Assembly (NCBI GenBank): GCA_947259875.1 | Contig: CAMYNX010000008.1 | Location: forward strand, 1 to 37,131 | Direction of reading: 5' to 3' | Source: an uncultured Gammaproteobacteria bacterium | GTDB lineage: Bacteria; Pseudomonadota; Gammaproteobacteria; Arenicellales; JAANXG01 | DNA length: 37,131 bases | Part shown: positions 15,681 to 23,952 of the stretch, in pieces | Position numbering within the stretch: the stretch's first letter is position 1 | How the letters are laid out: each line of letters opens with the position of its first letter | Made by a program: the position numbers and the translations under genes | The notes under the pieces: model-generated | The model's database searches: none | Seen by the model: only the letters and a program-made list of their open reading frames with translations | What the model was told of the DNA's origin: nothing

Positions 15681-17042
15681 ATGACAGTAAACAGACGAAC
15701 ATTCAATCGCTGGTGGGTAGTCGCGGGGGCGGTTCTGATTCAGCTCGCACTAGGTGCGATCTACGCCTGGTCGGTGTTCACCGGGGCGCTTACCGATCCG
15801 CATGGGGTGTACGGGTTCTCCGCCAGCCAAACAGCTTGGATCTTCTCAGCGGGCTTGGCGACGTTTGCGGCCGTTATGATAGTGGCCGGAAAGTTGCAGG
15901 CCAAAATCGGCCCCACTTTCGTCGCCGTGGCGGGAGGTGTCACGCTGGGCCTTGGGTACGTCCTGGGTGGCATCTTCGGCACCACCTTCTGGGCCCAGTT
16001 CGTGTTCATCGGCGTCATGGGCGGGGCCGGCGTCGGCCTGGCCTACGTCGTACCTATTGCCGTCGGCGTCAGATGGTTCCCTGACAAGAAAGGGCTGATC
16101 ACCGGTCTCGCGGTCGCCGGATTCGGGTTCGGTGCGGTGATATGGGTGAAACTCGCCGGCTCGTGGTTCGGAGGACTTCTTAATACCGTCACCATTCTCG
16201 GTCTCCCCGGCGTGCAGAGCGTCTTCGTGGTATACGGTATCGCATTCCTCGCGTTGGTGGTGCTAGGCAGCCTGGCAATGGTGAACCCACCCAAGGGCTA
16301 TGTGCCTGCCGGATGGACGCCACCTGAACAGGCCTCGGCAGTTGCTAACGGCAGACTCGACTTCGCACCGCGGCAGATGTTGCGAAGTCCGCAGTTTTAC
16401 ATTCTATGGACGGTATTCGTGTGCTCCGCCTTGGCTGGCCTGATGGTGATTTATTGCATCAAGTTGTTCGGGATCGACATCCTAGGTGGCCGGGGCGTTG
16501 CGGGGATTGGCGCCGTAACCGGCACGGCCATGGCTTGGTACGCGGTTTTCAACGGCCTCGGCCGCATCCTATGGGGTGGGCTTTCGGACCACCTCGGCCG
16601 CAAAACCGCGATCGTGCTGATGACCGGCTGCCAGGGACTGGTGATGCTTCTCATCTATCATGGATTCATTTACGTGGGAGCGGTACATGGCTTCATCCTC
16701 GCGGCTGCCTTGATCGGCTTCAACTTCGGCGGGAATTTTGCGCTGTTCCCGGCGGCTACCGCGGACCTATTCGGCAATAAAAACGTGGGCACCAATTACG
16801 GCTGGTTGTTCACCGCCTATGGTGTCGCTGGCCTTGCCGGGCCGCTGCTCGCCGGAGTATTCAAGGATGCGGCCGCCGGCGCTTCTGATCCAGGCATATG
16901 GATGACCCCGTTCATCATTGCCGGCACTGCCTGCCTGGTAGGTTCCGTGTTAATGGCGCTGATGCCCCAGAGCCCGTCCGCACGCCAGGAACCGGAGGTG
17001 GACGAGGTCAGGGGCGCCAAACTGGCGACCGCGATGGATTAG
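15681..17042 (+). CDS. OFA-family MFS transporter (oxalate/formate antiporter-like)
   Basis: This 453-residue protein has about 12 membrane segments and the features of the oxalate/formate antiporter family of the MFS: an N-terminal RWWVVAGAVLIQLALGAIYAWSVFTG, the GAGVGLAYVVPIAVGVRWFPDKKGLITG block, GRILWGGLSDHLGRKTAI between helices 8 and 9, and NFGGNFALFPAATADLFG in helix 10. It would exchange small carboxylates across the inner membrane; which ones is not readable. The ATG has GGGGGT upstream. No oxalate-degrading genes are adjacent, although a glyoxylate pathway lies about 17 kb away. Two hairpins follow. Confidence 0.9.
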   Translation: MTVNRRTFNRWWVVAGAVLIQLALGAIYAWSVFTGALTDPHGVYGFSASQTAWIFSAGLATFAAVMIVAGKLQAKIGPTFVAVAGGVTLGLGYVLGGIFGTTFWAQFVFIGVMGGAGVGLAYVVPIAVGVRWFPDKKGLITGLAVAGFGFGAVIWVKLAGSWFGGLLNTVTILGLPGVQSVFVVYGIAFLALVVLGSLAMVNPPKGYVPAGWTPPEQASAVANGRLDFAPRQMLRSPQFYILWTVFVCSALAGLMVIYCIKLFGIDILGGRGVAGIGAVTGTAMAWYAVFNGLGRILWGGLSDHLGRKTAIVLMTGCQGLVMLLIYHGFIYVGAVHGFILAAALIGFNFGGNFALFPAATADLFGNKNVGTNYGWLFTAYGVAGLAGPLLAGVFKDAAAGASDPGIWMTPFIIAGTACLVGSVLMALMPQSPSARQEPEVDEVRGAKLATAMD

Positions 17043-17062
17043 CACCAGCCGGCTTGCCCAAG

Positions 17063-17091
17063 GGATGCGCCGCTCCGCGAGCGGCGCATCC
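17063..17091 (+). terminator. Hairpin after OFA transporter
   Basis: GGATGCGCCGCT and its complement AGCGGCGCATCC form a 12-base stem about 20 bases after the stop. No T run follows, so it may be a processing or stability structure. Confidence 0.55.
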
Positions 17092-17146
17092 AAACGTTCG
17101 CGCGGCGATTGGTGCTCGCGGCTTGATCGCGATCAGTGCCAAGGAC

Positions 17147-17180
17147 AAGGGGTCTGAATTCAGTTCAGACCCCCTTTTTA
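17147..17180 (+). terminator. Terminator-like palindrome with T run
   Basis: GGGGTCTGAA (17149-17158) pairs with TTCAGACCCC (17164-17173), followed by CTTTTT. It behaves like an intrinsic terminator about 105 bases past the transporter stop. The GGGGTCTGAA sequence also resembles dispersed REP-like palindromes. Confidence 0.65.
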
Positions 17181-17573
17181 TCGCTCCAGCATGGTGTTCA
17201 GCCGCCCGACGACCCTGTGCTTTCGGCCGCGATCCGTGCTGGTGTATACGGGATAAGCCTATGTTTTTAATAGGTAATTTTCCAAGATGTCAAGGATGTA
17301 CAAAGAAAACATACAAACCGCGATATAATCTAACTAATTGATAATTATAGGAAATATCTGTATACCCTGGATCTAGGTGTATAGAAATAATGTTCTTCGA
17401 GGCCTGCCAAGCGATGTTGCCGGGTCTGCCGCCGTGTTCCCGCCACACGCTAACCTATTAATAATATTAGAAAAAACTAAACTCTCAGTGTGTTAATTGA
17501 ATCTGGCACGGTAGTTGCATCCCAGTTAACCAAGAGTGGACATACTAGATTGGGCATAGGCGAGGAGATCTGA
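17181..17573. promoter_or_regulatory. AT-rich control region of the cytochrome operon
   Basis: Base composition shifts to AT-rich (17310-17500), unlike the surrounding genes. It holds a near-palindrome at 17358-17384 (CTGTATACC ... GGTGTATAG) about 120-150 bases upstream of the sigma-54 promoter, the usual place for an NtrC-type enhancer site, and an AT dyad at 17455-17470. No coding is evident. Confidence 0.5.
17504..17520 (+). promoter_or_regulatory. Sigma-54 (-24/-12) promoter
   Basis: TGGCACGGTAGTTGCAT matches the sigma-54 consensus TGGCACG-N4-TTGCA. GG is at 17505-17506 and GC at 17517-17518, with exactly 10 bases between. It lies 54 bases upstream of the ATG at 17574, and a sigma-54 activator gene is encoded in the same cluster (20910-22340). 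Confidence 0.85.
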
Positions 17574-18020
17574 ATGTACGAAACAACGAACATCCTCATA
17601 GTTGATGACGAAGAAGTGGTGCGCATGAGTCATCATCGAACCCTGGCAGGCCTACATTGCCACGTGGAAGAAGCCTGGAACGGGCAAGAGGCGTTGCGTG
17701 CCATGGAGCGCCACCGTTTTGATGTGATATTGCTCGATCTGCGCATGCCGGATTTAGACGGCATGACGGTGCTCAAGATTATTAAGGAGAGATGGCCCGA
17801 AAGCCAGGTGGTCATCATCACCGGTTACCCGTCCATTGAAACCGCTAAAGAGGCGGTTCGGCTCGGTGCCTATGATTACCTTGCCAAGCCGGTGGGTCCG
17901 GATGATGTCATCAAGGCCGCGAACGCAGCCATGCTGCAGAAAAAGTGGACTCTGCAAACTTGTAGGGCAGATTACGACAGCGGCGAAAGAATTCAGTATC
18001 GATATCCTTGGGAAAACTAG
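17574..18020 (+). CDS. Single-domain response regulator
   Basis: The 148-residue protein is a CheY-like receiver domain with a short tail. Acid pocket Asp11/Asp12, phospho-acceptor Asp55 (LLDLRMP), Thr83 (IITGYPS) and Lys105 (AKPVG) are all in place. It lacks an output domain, so it may act as a phosphate relay or sink for the heme-sensor kinase encoded at 22315-23952, or bind a partner. The last ~25 residues (CRADYDSGERIQYRYPWEN) are polar and unrecognised. The ribosome site is GAGGAG. It is the first gene after the sigma-54 promoter. Confidence 0.93.
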   Translation: MYETTNILIVDDEEVVRMSHHRTLAGLHCHVEEAWNGQEALRAMERHRFDVILLDLRMPDLDGMTVLKIIKERWPESQVVIITGYPSIETAKEAVRLGAYDYLAKPVGPDDVIKAANAAMLQKKWTLQTCRADYDSGERIQYRYPWEN

Positions 18021-18052
18021 TTAGCCTCGTTGACAGAGGCTAGGAGGTAGTC

Positions 18053-18625
18053 ATGCAAGCGTTAGCAAAAGTTCTGGTAGTAGACGATGATGCGGTGGTT
18101 GGCCAGAGTTTCAACCGTGTGCTCTCGGAAAAGGGCTATGCCGTAAGCACCGCTATGAACGGCCACGAAGCGCTCAGCAAATTCGCTGGCGAAAAACACG
18201 ATGTCGTATTTACCGATATGAAGATGCCGGGTATGGACGGTATCGAGGTTGCCCAGCGTATCAGGGCAAAGAGCCCCTGGACGCCGGTGGTAGTGGTGAC
18301 TGGTTACGGAACGCCTGCCAATGAGGCTGCGGCAGCAGCGGTGGGAGTCGCCGACTTTCTACATAAACCTCTATTACCTGAAGTGATAGAGGAGGTGATG
18401 GAAAGAATCACCCGCAAACCAATTGTCGAGGAAATAGTTCACGAAGTCGCGGAACAGAAAAGCGAACCGAGAAGTGTTGGCCGCACCTTGAAGAATGTCG
18501 GCCTGTTCTTTGCGGCGCCCTTCATTGGTTTGGCGTACTTCATTGCTTTTCCGTTCATCGGTCTTGGCATGCTGGCGCGATTTGCATTTCAAGCGCTGGC
18601 CAAAAGATCCGCGTCACAAAAGTAA
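18053..18625 (+). CDS. Response regulator with C-terminal membrane anchor
   Basis: Residues 1-120 form a receiver domain with Asp11-13, phospho-acceptor Asp55 (FTDMKMPG), Thr83 and Lys105 (HKPLLP). After a charged linker (121-145), residues 150-178 are strongly hydrophobic (LFFAAPFIGLAYFIAF, then PFIGLGMLARFAF) and end with a basic tail. This predicts a receiver tethered to the inner membrane, which is rare. Located 32 bases after the first receiver gene and just before the cytochrome genes, it could dock phosphorylation state onto the membrane cytochrome complex. The ribosome site is TAGGAGG. The domain call is firm; the tether's role is inferred. Confidence 0.9.
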   Translation: MQALAKVLVVDDDAVVGQSFNRVLSEKGYAVSTAMNGHEALSKFAGEKHDVVFTDMKMPGMDGIEVAQRIRAKSPWTPVVVVTGYGTPANEAAAAAVGVADFLHKPLLPEVIEEVMERITRKPIVEEIVHEVAEQKSEPRSVGRTLKNVGLFFAAPFIGLAYFIAFPFIGLGMLARFAFQALAKRSASQK

Positions 18626-18746
18626 CGCAGCCCTGCAAAAAATGTTCGCGGGCAGATCATCGACAAATAATTTGGATAGAGCCAATTACCGGGGGGCCAA
18701 GCAGCCTCCCGGTCAGACGGGAAAGAAAGCAACGGCGGAAGCAGTC

Positions 18747-20087
18747 ATGAGAAATTCCACACGAGATAAAACAATAACCGATAGAGCGCTGATGCGTTCT
18801 TGTCGCCCGGCAATGGCAACGTTTCTTGTTTCGTGTGCTTTTTTATTTCTCGCGTCCACAGCCCAGGCGAGCATTCCGGTTCCGGACGATTCGCTGTCGG
18901 ACGATGACCAAAAGTGCTTGAAATGCCATTCGTTCCAGCAATTGTCGACGACTCTGGAGAACGGTGAAACGCTGTCTCTACATGTGCCGGGCCAGATGTT
19001 CGCACAATCGGTACACAATTGGATTGGTTGCACGAGCTGCCATCGGGACGTCAATCTAGACACCCACACGCTGAGTGCAAACAAAAAAACATACGCCAAC
19101 AAGCGCGAACGCTCTATAGCGCTGGCCAAGATCTGTAACGAGTGTCACGAGGATAAATCCTACCAATACGACGGAAGTATTCATGCCTCTCTGGTCGAAT
19201 CCGGCAACCTCGCGGCGCCCGTGTGCACGGATTGTCATGGATCTCACACCGTGAAACCTAAAGCGGCCTATGAAACGTTAACCGGAGCCCCATGCAAGAA
19301 TTGCCATGAAAAGATCTTCGACGTTTATCTAGAAAGCATGCATGGGCAGGCACGCAGCAAGCTGGGTCATATCGAGGCGCCCATTTGTTCTGATTGCCAT
19401 CGCGCACATGACATAAACGTGGCATCCATTGAGGATCGCTTGAAAGATGCATGCCTTGGTTGCCACAAGGGTGCAGAGCGTGCCCACAAAAAATGGCTGC
19501 CCAACGCTGGACTACATCTTCAAGCGGTGTCATGCGCCGCTTGCCATGCGCCGGCGGCGCGGCGGCGGGTTGACCTCATGCTTTTCGACAGTGTGGCTCA
19601 GCGGCCGGTTGCCGAGAACGAGATCTCACCGCGGTTGGGCGACCTGCCCGGTCCGAGAGAGTCGAGCAAGGACGGTCTGGATGCCAAAGAATTGTGGAAT
19701 CTGGTGCGGGGAATCAATCGCGACGGGACCGCGGCCGAAGTGACCCTAAGGGGCCGCATGGAAGTCGTCACCGGGGAACAGGCGCATCAAATGGCTTGGA
19801 AAGAAAAAGCGCTCAGGGACTGCGAGAGCTGTCATAGCGATGGCGCCGAACCGTTCCAGAACGTCACCGTCTCTCTAATCCGTGCGGACGGCAAACGGGT
19901 GAGTTACGATGCTGACAAAGAGGTGTTGAGCTCCGCGCTTTCGATGAATTCTGTGGGTGGGTTTTACGCCTTGGGAGGCACAAGAGTAAAACTGCTGGAT
20001 ATTCTCCTGCTTCTCGCTGTGGTCGGCGGTGCCTCGGTGCCGATCGTGCACCTGGCGATGCGAAAACTACTCAGGAAAGGCAAATAA
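18747..20087 (+). CDS. Nonaheme membrane-anchored cytochrome c
   Basis: From the ATG at 18747 the 446-residue protein has a signal peptide ending near TAQAS. It carries nine CxxCH heme motifs: CLKCH, CTSCH, CNECH, CTDCH, CKNCH, CSDCH, CLGCH, CAACH and CESCH. Near the C-terminus is a membrane helix (LLDILLLLAVVGGASVPIVH) with a basic cytoplasmic end. The heme domain would face the periplasm and pass electrons from the quinone pool through the cytochrome b encoded 13 bases downstream. The nine-heme count recalls Geobacter CbcL, in which c and b parts are fused; here they are separate. The reading frame stays open upstream to 18495, but that part overlaps the receiver gene and lacks an export signal, so I use 18747. 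A start at 18792 is also possible. Confidence 0.92.
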   Translation: MRNSTRDKTITDRALMRSCRPAMATFLVSCAFLFLASTAQASIPVPDDSLSDDDQKCLKCHSFQQLSTTLENGETLSLHVPGQMFAQSVHNWIGCTSCHRDVNLDTHTLSANKKTYANKRERSIALAKICNECHEDKSYQYDGSIHASLVESGNLAAPVCTDCHGSHTVKPKAAYETLTGAPCKNCHEKIFDVYLESMHGQARSKLGHIEAPICSDCHRAHDINVASIEDRLKDACLGCHKGAERAHKKWLPNAGLHLQAVSCAACHAPAARRRVDLMLFDSVAQRPVAENEISPRLGDLPGPRESSKDGLDAKELWNLVRGINRDGTAAEVTLRGRMEVVTGEQAHQMAWKEKALRDCESCHSDGAEPFQNVTVSLIRADGKRVSYDADKEVLSSALSMNSVGGFYALGGTRVKLLDILLLLAVVGGASVPIVHLAMRKLLRKGK

Positions 20088-20100
20088 AGGGAGACGAACT

Positions 20101-20838
20101 ATGAAAAAAATATACATTCATCCACTTCCAGTTAGAATTTGGCACTGGATCAACGCAAGCAGTGTCATCGCGCTAATCCTAACCGGACTGCAGATCAGAT
20201 ACGTCGGGATGTTCCACGTCATGTCCATGCAGACTGCGGTCAGTGTGCACAACTGGTTCGGTTTTTTGCTTCTCGGTAATTTATTCGTTTGGTTGTCGCT
20301 TTATTTGTTATCGGACAACATCAGAATCTATCATCCCGAGCTGAATCCAAAAAAATACTATCGCGAAAGCTTTCGTCAGGCCCATTATTACAGCTGGGGC
20401 ATTTTTAAAGGTGCGCAGAACCCGCACCGCATGACGCCCTACAATAAGTTCAATCCGTTACAGAGCGTCTCTTACCAGATCATTATGCTCTTGATTATTC
20501 CCATACAGATCACCACCGGAATCCTGCTTTGGGATGTGGCGCGTTTTTCGGGAGTCGTGGAAATGCTGGGTGGCGTGCGGGTCGTGGATTCCGTGCACGT
20601 TCTGATACTCATCTTCTTTATATTTTTTCTGTTTGTTCATGTTTATCTGGCGACACTTGGTCACACAGCTATGGCGCACATTAAGGCGATGTTTACTGGA
20701 TACGAAGAGGTAGAGGAAGAAGAATCAAAGGATTCAAAGCAACACGAGGACAAGAAGGATTCAAAGAAACACGATGACAAGGATGAACAGATACCAATGC
20801 CTATCAGTGGGCCGACGTCTCCGCTGCAGATTCACTAA
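20101..20838 (+). CDS. HydC/FdnI-type diheme cytochrome b
   Basis: The 245-residue inner-membrane protein resembles the cytochrome b subunits of Ni/Fe hydrogenase and formate dehydrogenase: HPLPVRIWHWINASS at the start, SVHNWFGF, DSVHVL and FVHVYLATLGHTAMAH. Likely heme ligands are His15, His50, His166 and His180; the last two are 14 residues apart as in FdnI. It would oxidise or reduce quinones and exchange electrons with the nonaheme cytochrome c. The C-terminal ~45 residues are a highly charged tail (KDSKQHEDKKDSKKHDDKDE), unusual for the family. The ribosome site is GGGAGA. Confidence 0.92.
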   Translation: MKKIYIHPLPVRIWHWINASSVIALILTGLQIRYVGMFHVMSMQTAVSVHNWFGFLLLGNLFVWLSLYLLSDNIRIYHPELNPKKYYRESFRQAHYYSWGIFKGAQNPHRMTPYNKFNPLQSVSYQIIMLLIIPIQITTGILLWDVARFSGVVEMLGGVRVVDSVHVLILIFFIFFLFVHVYLATLGHTAMAHIKAMFTGYEEVEEEESKDSKQHEDKKDSKKHDDKDEQIPMPISGPTSPLQIH

Positions 20839-20909
20839 ATTATTCTAGTCCACGATGTCCGGGGCGCTGCCACGACGCCTCGGGCAACCGACAGCTTCAG
20901 GATTCTGGG

Positions 20910-22340
20910 CTAGGAACCAGTGGACTCCACTTCGCTGGAGTCCGGCTCCGTCCCCCGTATCCGAATGTCGTATTTTTTCATCAGCGCCTGAAAATTGGTC
21001 CGCTGCATACCGGTATCCTCGGCACTCTTGGTGACGTTCCATTCGTTTCTTTTCAGCGCTTCGAGGATAAACAGCTTCTCGATATTTTTCACCGAGTTCT
21101 CCCGAGCAAGCTTCTTGAAGCGCTTGAGCTCATCGCTTGTCTTGGGTATATCAGAATCGAGCGCCGCCCCCATGTCGATCATCGTCACCAGGTGACCCTG
21201 ACGGATGACTTTATCGGTGGCAAGGATCACGGCACGGTGTATGGTATTTTCCAACTCCCTGACATTTCCTCGCCAATTGTAGTTCACGAGCATATTCATC
21301 GCCTCCACAGAGAACTCAGTCATTTCTTTCCCCAGTTCCTTGCCGAACAACTTGAGAAAATAAAATGCGAGGGCGGGGATGTCTTCGCGGCGTTCCCTCA
21401 ACGGTGGTATCTCGATGGGGAAGATATTGAGGCGGTAGTAAAGATCTTCGCGGAATGTTCCTTCGGCCACCATCGCCTTGAGATCTTTGTTGGTGGCGCT
21501 GATTAGTCTGATATTGGCAGCCCGCATCCGGGTATCCCCCACCGCTTTGAATTCCCGTTCCTGGATAATGCGCAGAAGCTTGGCCTGGGTGGCCAAGGAA
21601 ATATTTCCTATTTCATCCAGAAACAGCGTTCCGCCATCCGCGACCTCGAAGAGCCCCCGCTTATTTACCACCGCGCCGGTAAAAGAGCCCTTGACGTGGC
21701 CGAACAACTCGCTCTCTAGCAGCTGTTCACTCAGCGAACCACAGTCGACCGGGACAAAGGCCTTATCTTTTCGAAGGCTGTTGTAGTGGATGGCGCGGGC
21801 TATTAACTCTTTGCCGGTTCCGCTCTCCCCCCTGAGTAGTACCGTGCTGTTGGTGGGCGCGCACTTTGCAATAAGACGGTATACGTTCTGCATCCGGGGG
21901 CTGGAGCCAACGATGTTTTCGAAACGGTACTTGGAACTGACCTCGCTTTTGAGGTCGAGATTTTCCTGTTGTAGACGCCGCTTCTCGAAAGCTCGCCCCA
22001 CCACCAGCTTGAGTGCTTCCGGATCGAAAGGTTTGGGCAGGTAGTCAAAGGCCCCCAACTTCATGGATTGAACAGCGGTCTCAATTTCCGACAGTCCGGT
22101 GACCATGACGACATCGATGTCGGGGTGGGATTCTTTCACCCTCTGTAGCACTTCCAGGCCATCCATCTTCGGCATCATGATATCCAGGACGAGCACATCG
22201 TAGTGCGTCTCATCCATTTTTTGCAGGGCCTCCACGCCACTTCGCACCGCGTCGACCTCGTAATCGGTCTCGCCGAAAATGCGCAGGCAACTTCGTACGA
22301 CGATCTCCTCGTCGTCAACTACCAGTATCTTGCCGCTCAT
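20910..22340 (-). CDS. NtrC-family sigma-54-dependent response regulator
   Basis: The 476-residue protein has a receiver domain (1-120; phospho-acceptor Asp53 in VLDIMMP), an AAA+ domain with Walker A GESGTGKE (171-178), the sigma-54 contact loop GSFTGA (218-223), Walker B LFLDEIG and PPLRERREDIP, and a C-terminal Fis-type helix-turn-helix (EALKRNEWNVTKSAEDTGMQ). The GSFTGA form, Ser for Ala, occurs in some active family members. The ATG at 22340 lies inside the end of the kinase gene, giving a 26-base overlap and tight coupling. The promoter at 17504 is the obvious local target. Convergent with the cytochrome operon. Confidence 0.95.
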   Translation of the reverse strand: MSGKILVVDDEEIVVRSCLRIFGETDYEVDAVRSGVEALQKMDETHYDVLVLDIMMPKMDGLEVLQRVKESHPDIDVVMVTGLSEIETAVQSMKLGAFDYLPKPFDPEALKLVVGRAFEKRRLQQENLDLKSEVSSKYRFENIVGSSPRMQNVYRLIAKCAPTNSTVLLRGESGTGKELIARAIHYNSLRKDKAFVPVDCGSLSEQLLESELFGHVKGSFTGAVVNKRGLFEVADGGTLFLDEIGNISLATQAKLLRIIQEREFKAVGDTRMRAANIRLISATNKDLKAMVAEGTFREDLYYRLNIFPIEIPPLRERREDIPALAFYFLKLFGKELGKEMTEFSVEAMNMLVNYNWRGNVRELENTIHRAVILATDKVIRQGHLVTMIDMGAALDSDIPKTSDELKRFKKLARENSVKNIEKLFILEALKRNEWNVTKSAEDTGMQRTNFQALMKKYDIRIRGTEPDSSEVESTGS

Positions 22341-23952
22341 AGTCAATACTCGTTACTTCGGTGTCTTGCGTCTCAAAGGGGAGGTAGATGCGGAATGTAG
22401 ATCCCTCTCCGACCTCGCTGTCCACCTCGATTGTCCCACCATGCGCCCTGACGATACCATGGCTGACCGACAATCCCAGTCCCGTTCCTTCCCCCACGCC
22501 CTTCGAGGTGAAGAACGGATCGAATATCCGTTCCCGGTCTTTCTCCGAGATTCCATGTCCGGTGTCGGCGATGGATATCTCCACCATGGGTCCGGTGCCC
22601 ACCTCGGGACTTTTTATCTCCGGCACCACACGGCTACGGATCGTAATGCGGCCGGTGCCCTCGATGGCCTGGTGGGCGTTGACGAGAATGTTCATGATGA
22701 CCTGTTTGATCAAATCCGCGTCGAGCCAGATCTGCGGCAGGTCACGGTCGAGATCCATGATGATCTCAATGTCTTGGAAATAAGCCGGCCGCTGTATGAA
22801 CTGCTCCGTATCCTCGATGATCTTGTTGAGGTCGGCAAATATCTTCTCCGGGGTCTTCTCGCGTGCGAAATCGAGAAGTCGTCGAATGATGGTGGCACAT
22901 CTGTTCGTCTCGCGGATCACCAGGTCCAAGTCTTCCGCCTCCGGGCTCCCGTCCGTCATCTTCTGGCGGACCAGGGTCGAGAAGGTAAGGACTCCAGTTA
23001 AGGGATTGTTCAGTTCATGGGCGATGCCAGCCGCGAGCAGTCCGACGGAAGCAAGTTTTTCCCGATGTGCGGATTCGGCTTCGGCGGCCTGCAACTCCTT
23101 GGTTTTTTCTTGCACCTTATGTTCCAGGGTGTGGCCCCATTCCTGTAATTCATTCTGGGACTTGCTGAGCGCTTCGGTCATGGCGTTAAAAGAGATTGCC
23201 AACTGACCAAACTCGTCCTGACTTCGTACCGGGATCGACTGTTGCAGATTTCCCGATGACAGCCTGTCGGCGCCGGCCTCCAGGTCCCGTAACGGCACAT
23301 AGACCATACGATGCACGAAAAAACTCACGAACAGGGCGGCGATGATGACGAATCCTACGGCAAAACCGGCGATAGTGAGGGTGTCGATCCATGCTCTGTG
23401 GTCGATCTCATCCAGGGAATAGACAATATCCAAAACGCCAAGCACCGATTGTTCCTTGCTGTGCACGTGGCAACTCGCGTTGGAACACGACGGTTCATTG
23501 CGGATCACCTCCATGCTGCCAAGCAGTCTGCCCCCGTTTGGAGACTTAAAAATCCGCGCCCGCTTGTGCTGAGGGATCTGGGCCAGTGGTGTCTCGGTCT
23601 CATGGCAGTGAAAACACGCTTCCGCCTTCTTGTCCACTTGCAGCCCGAATTCATCGGGGAAGCTCGAATGGATGATCGTCCCGTCCTTGCTCATTATCCT
23701 GATCTTGACGATTCCCTCCTGACTGCCGACATCCTCGATGATCCGGTATACATAAGAGGGTTGATTCTGGAGCATGGCGAAACGCGTACTCTTGGTGACT
23801 ACTTCGGAAAGCTGAGTGACGTGACTGATTGCCGCATCGAGCAGATGGGTTCGATGTTGCCGCGCCACAAGCACGATGAACGCCACCATGACCACCGTCA
23901 GGGCGATCGCCAAGTAAAGGCCGACTTTGAATTTCAGGGTTTTAGGACCCAT
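22315..23952 (-). CDS. Histidine kinase with periplasmic c-type heme motifs
   Basis: The 545-residue kinase has a membrane segment (about 9-29), a periplasmic region (30-190), a second membrane segment (191-213), HAMP (212-265), a coiled coil (265-300), the H-box GIAHELNNPL (His312) and an HATPase domain with DADLIKQVIMNILVNAHQAI, DTGHGIS and GVGEGTGLGLS. The periplasmic region contains CFHCH (113-117), a standard heme c motif, and CSNASCH (156-162), a CX4CH motif known in some cytochromes. Two covalent hemes would let it sense periplasmic redox state or a gas. The partner regulator gene overlaps its end. The kinase call is firm; heme attachment is from motifs only. Confidence 0.93.
   Translation of the reverse strand: MGPKTLKFKVGLYLAIALTVVMVAFIVLVARQHRTHLLDAAISHVTQLSEVVTKSTRFAMLQNQPSYVYRIIEDVGSQEGIVKIRIMSKDGTIIHSSFPDEFGLQVDKKAEACFHCHETETPLAQIPQHKRARIFKSPNGGRLLGSMEVIRNEPSCSNASCHVHSKEQSVLGVLDIVYSLDEIDHRAWIDTLTIAGFAVGFVIIAALFVSFFVHRMVYVPLRDLEAGADRLSSGNLQQSIPVRSQDEFGQLAISFNAMTEALSKSQNELQEWGHTLEHKVQEKTKELQAAEAESAHREKLASVGLLAAGIAHELNNPLTGVLTFSTLVRQKMTDGSPEAEDLDLVIRETNRCATIIRRLLDFAREKTPEKIFADLNKIIEDTEQFIQRPAYFQDIEIIMDLDRDLPQIWLDADLIKQVIMNILVNAHQAIEGTGRITIRSRVVPEIKSPEVGTGPMVEISIADTGHGISEKDRERIFDPFFTSKGVGEGTGLGLSVSHGIVRAHGGTIEVDSEVGEGSTFRIYLPFETQDTEVTSIDYERQDTGS

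Noticed and set aside
18495-18746. Upstream extension of the cytochrome c reading frame
   Set aside because: It overlaps the receiver gene and would hide the signal peptide; the ATG at 18747 places the signal peptide correctly.
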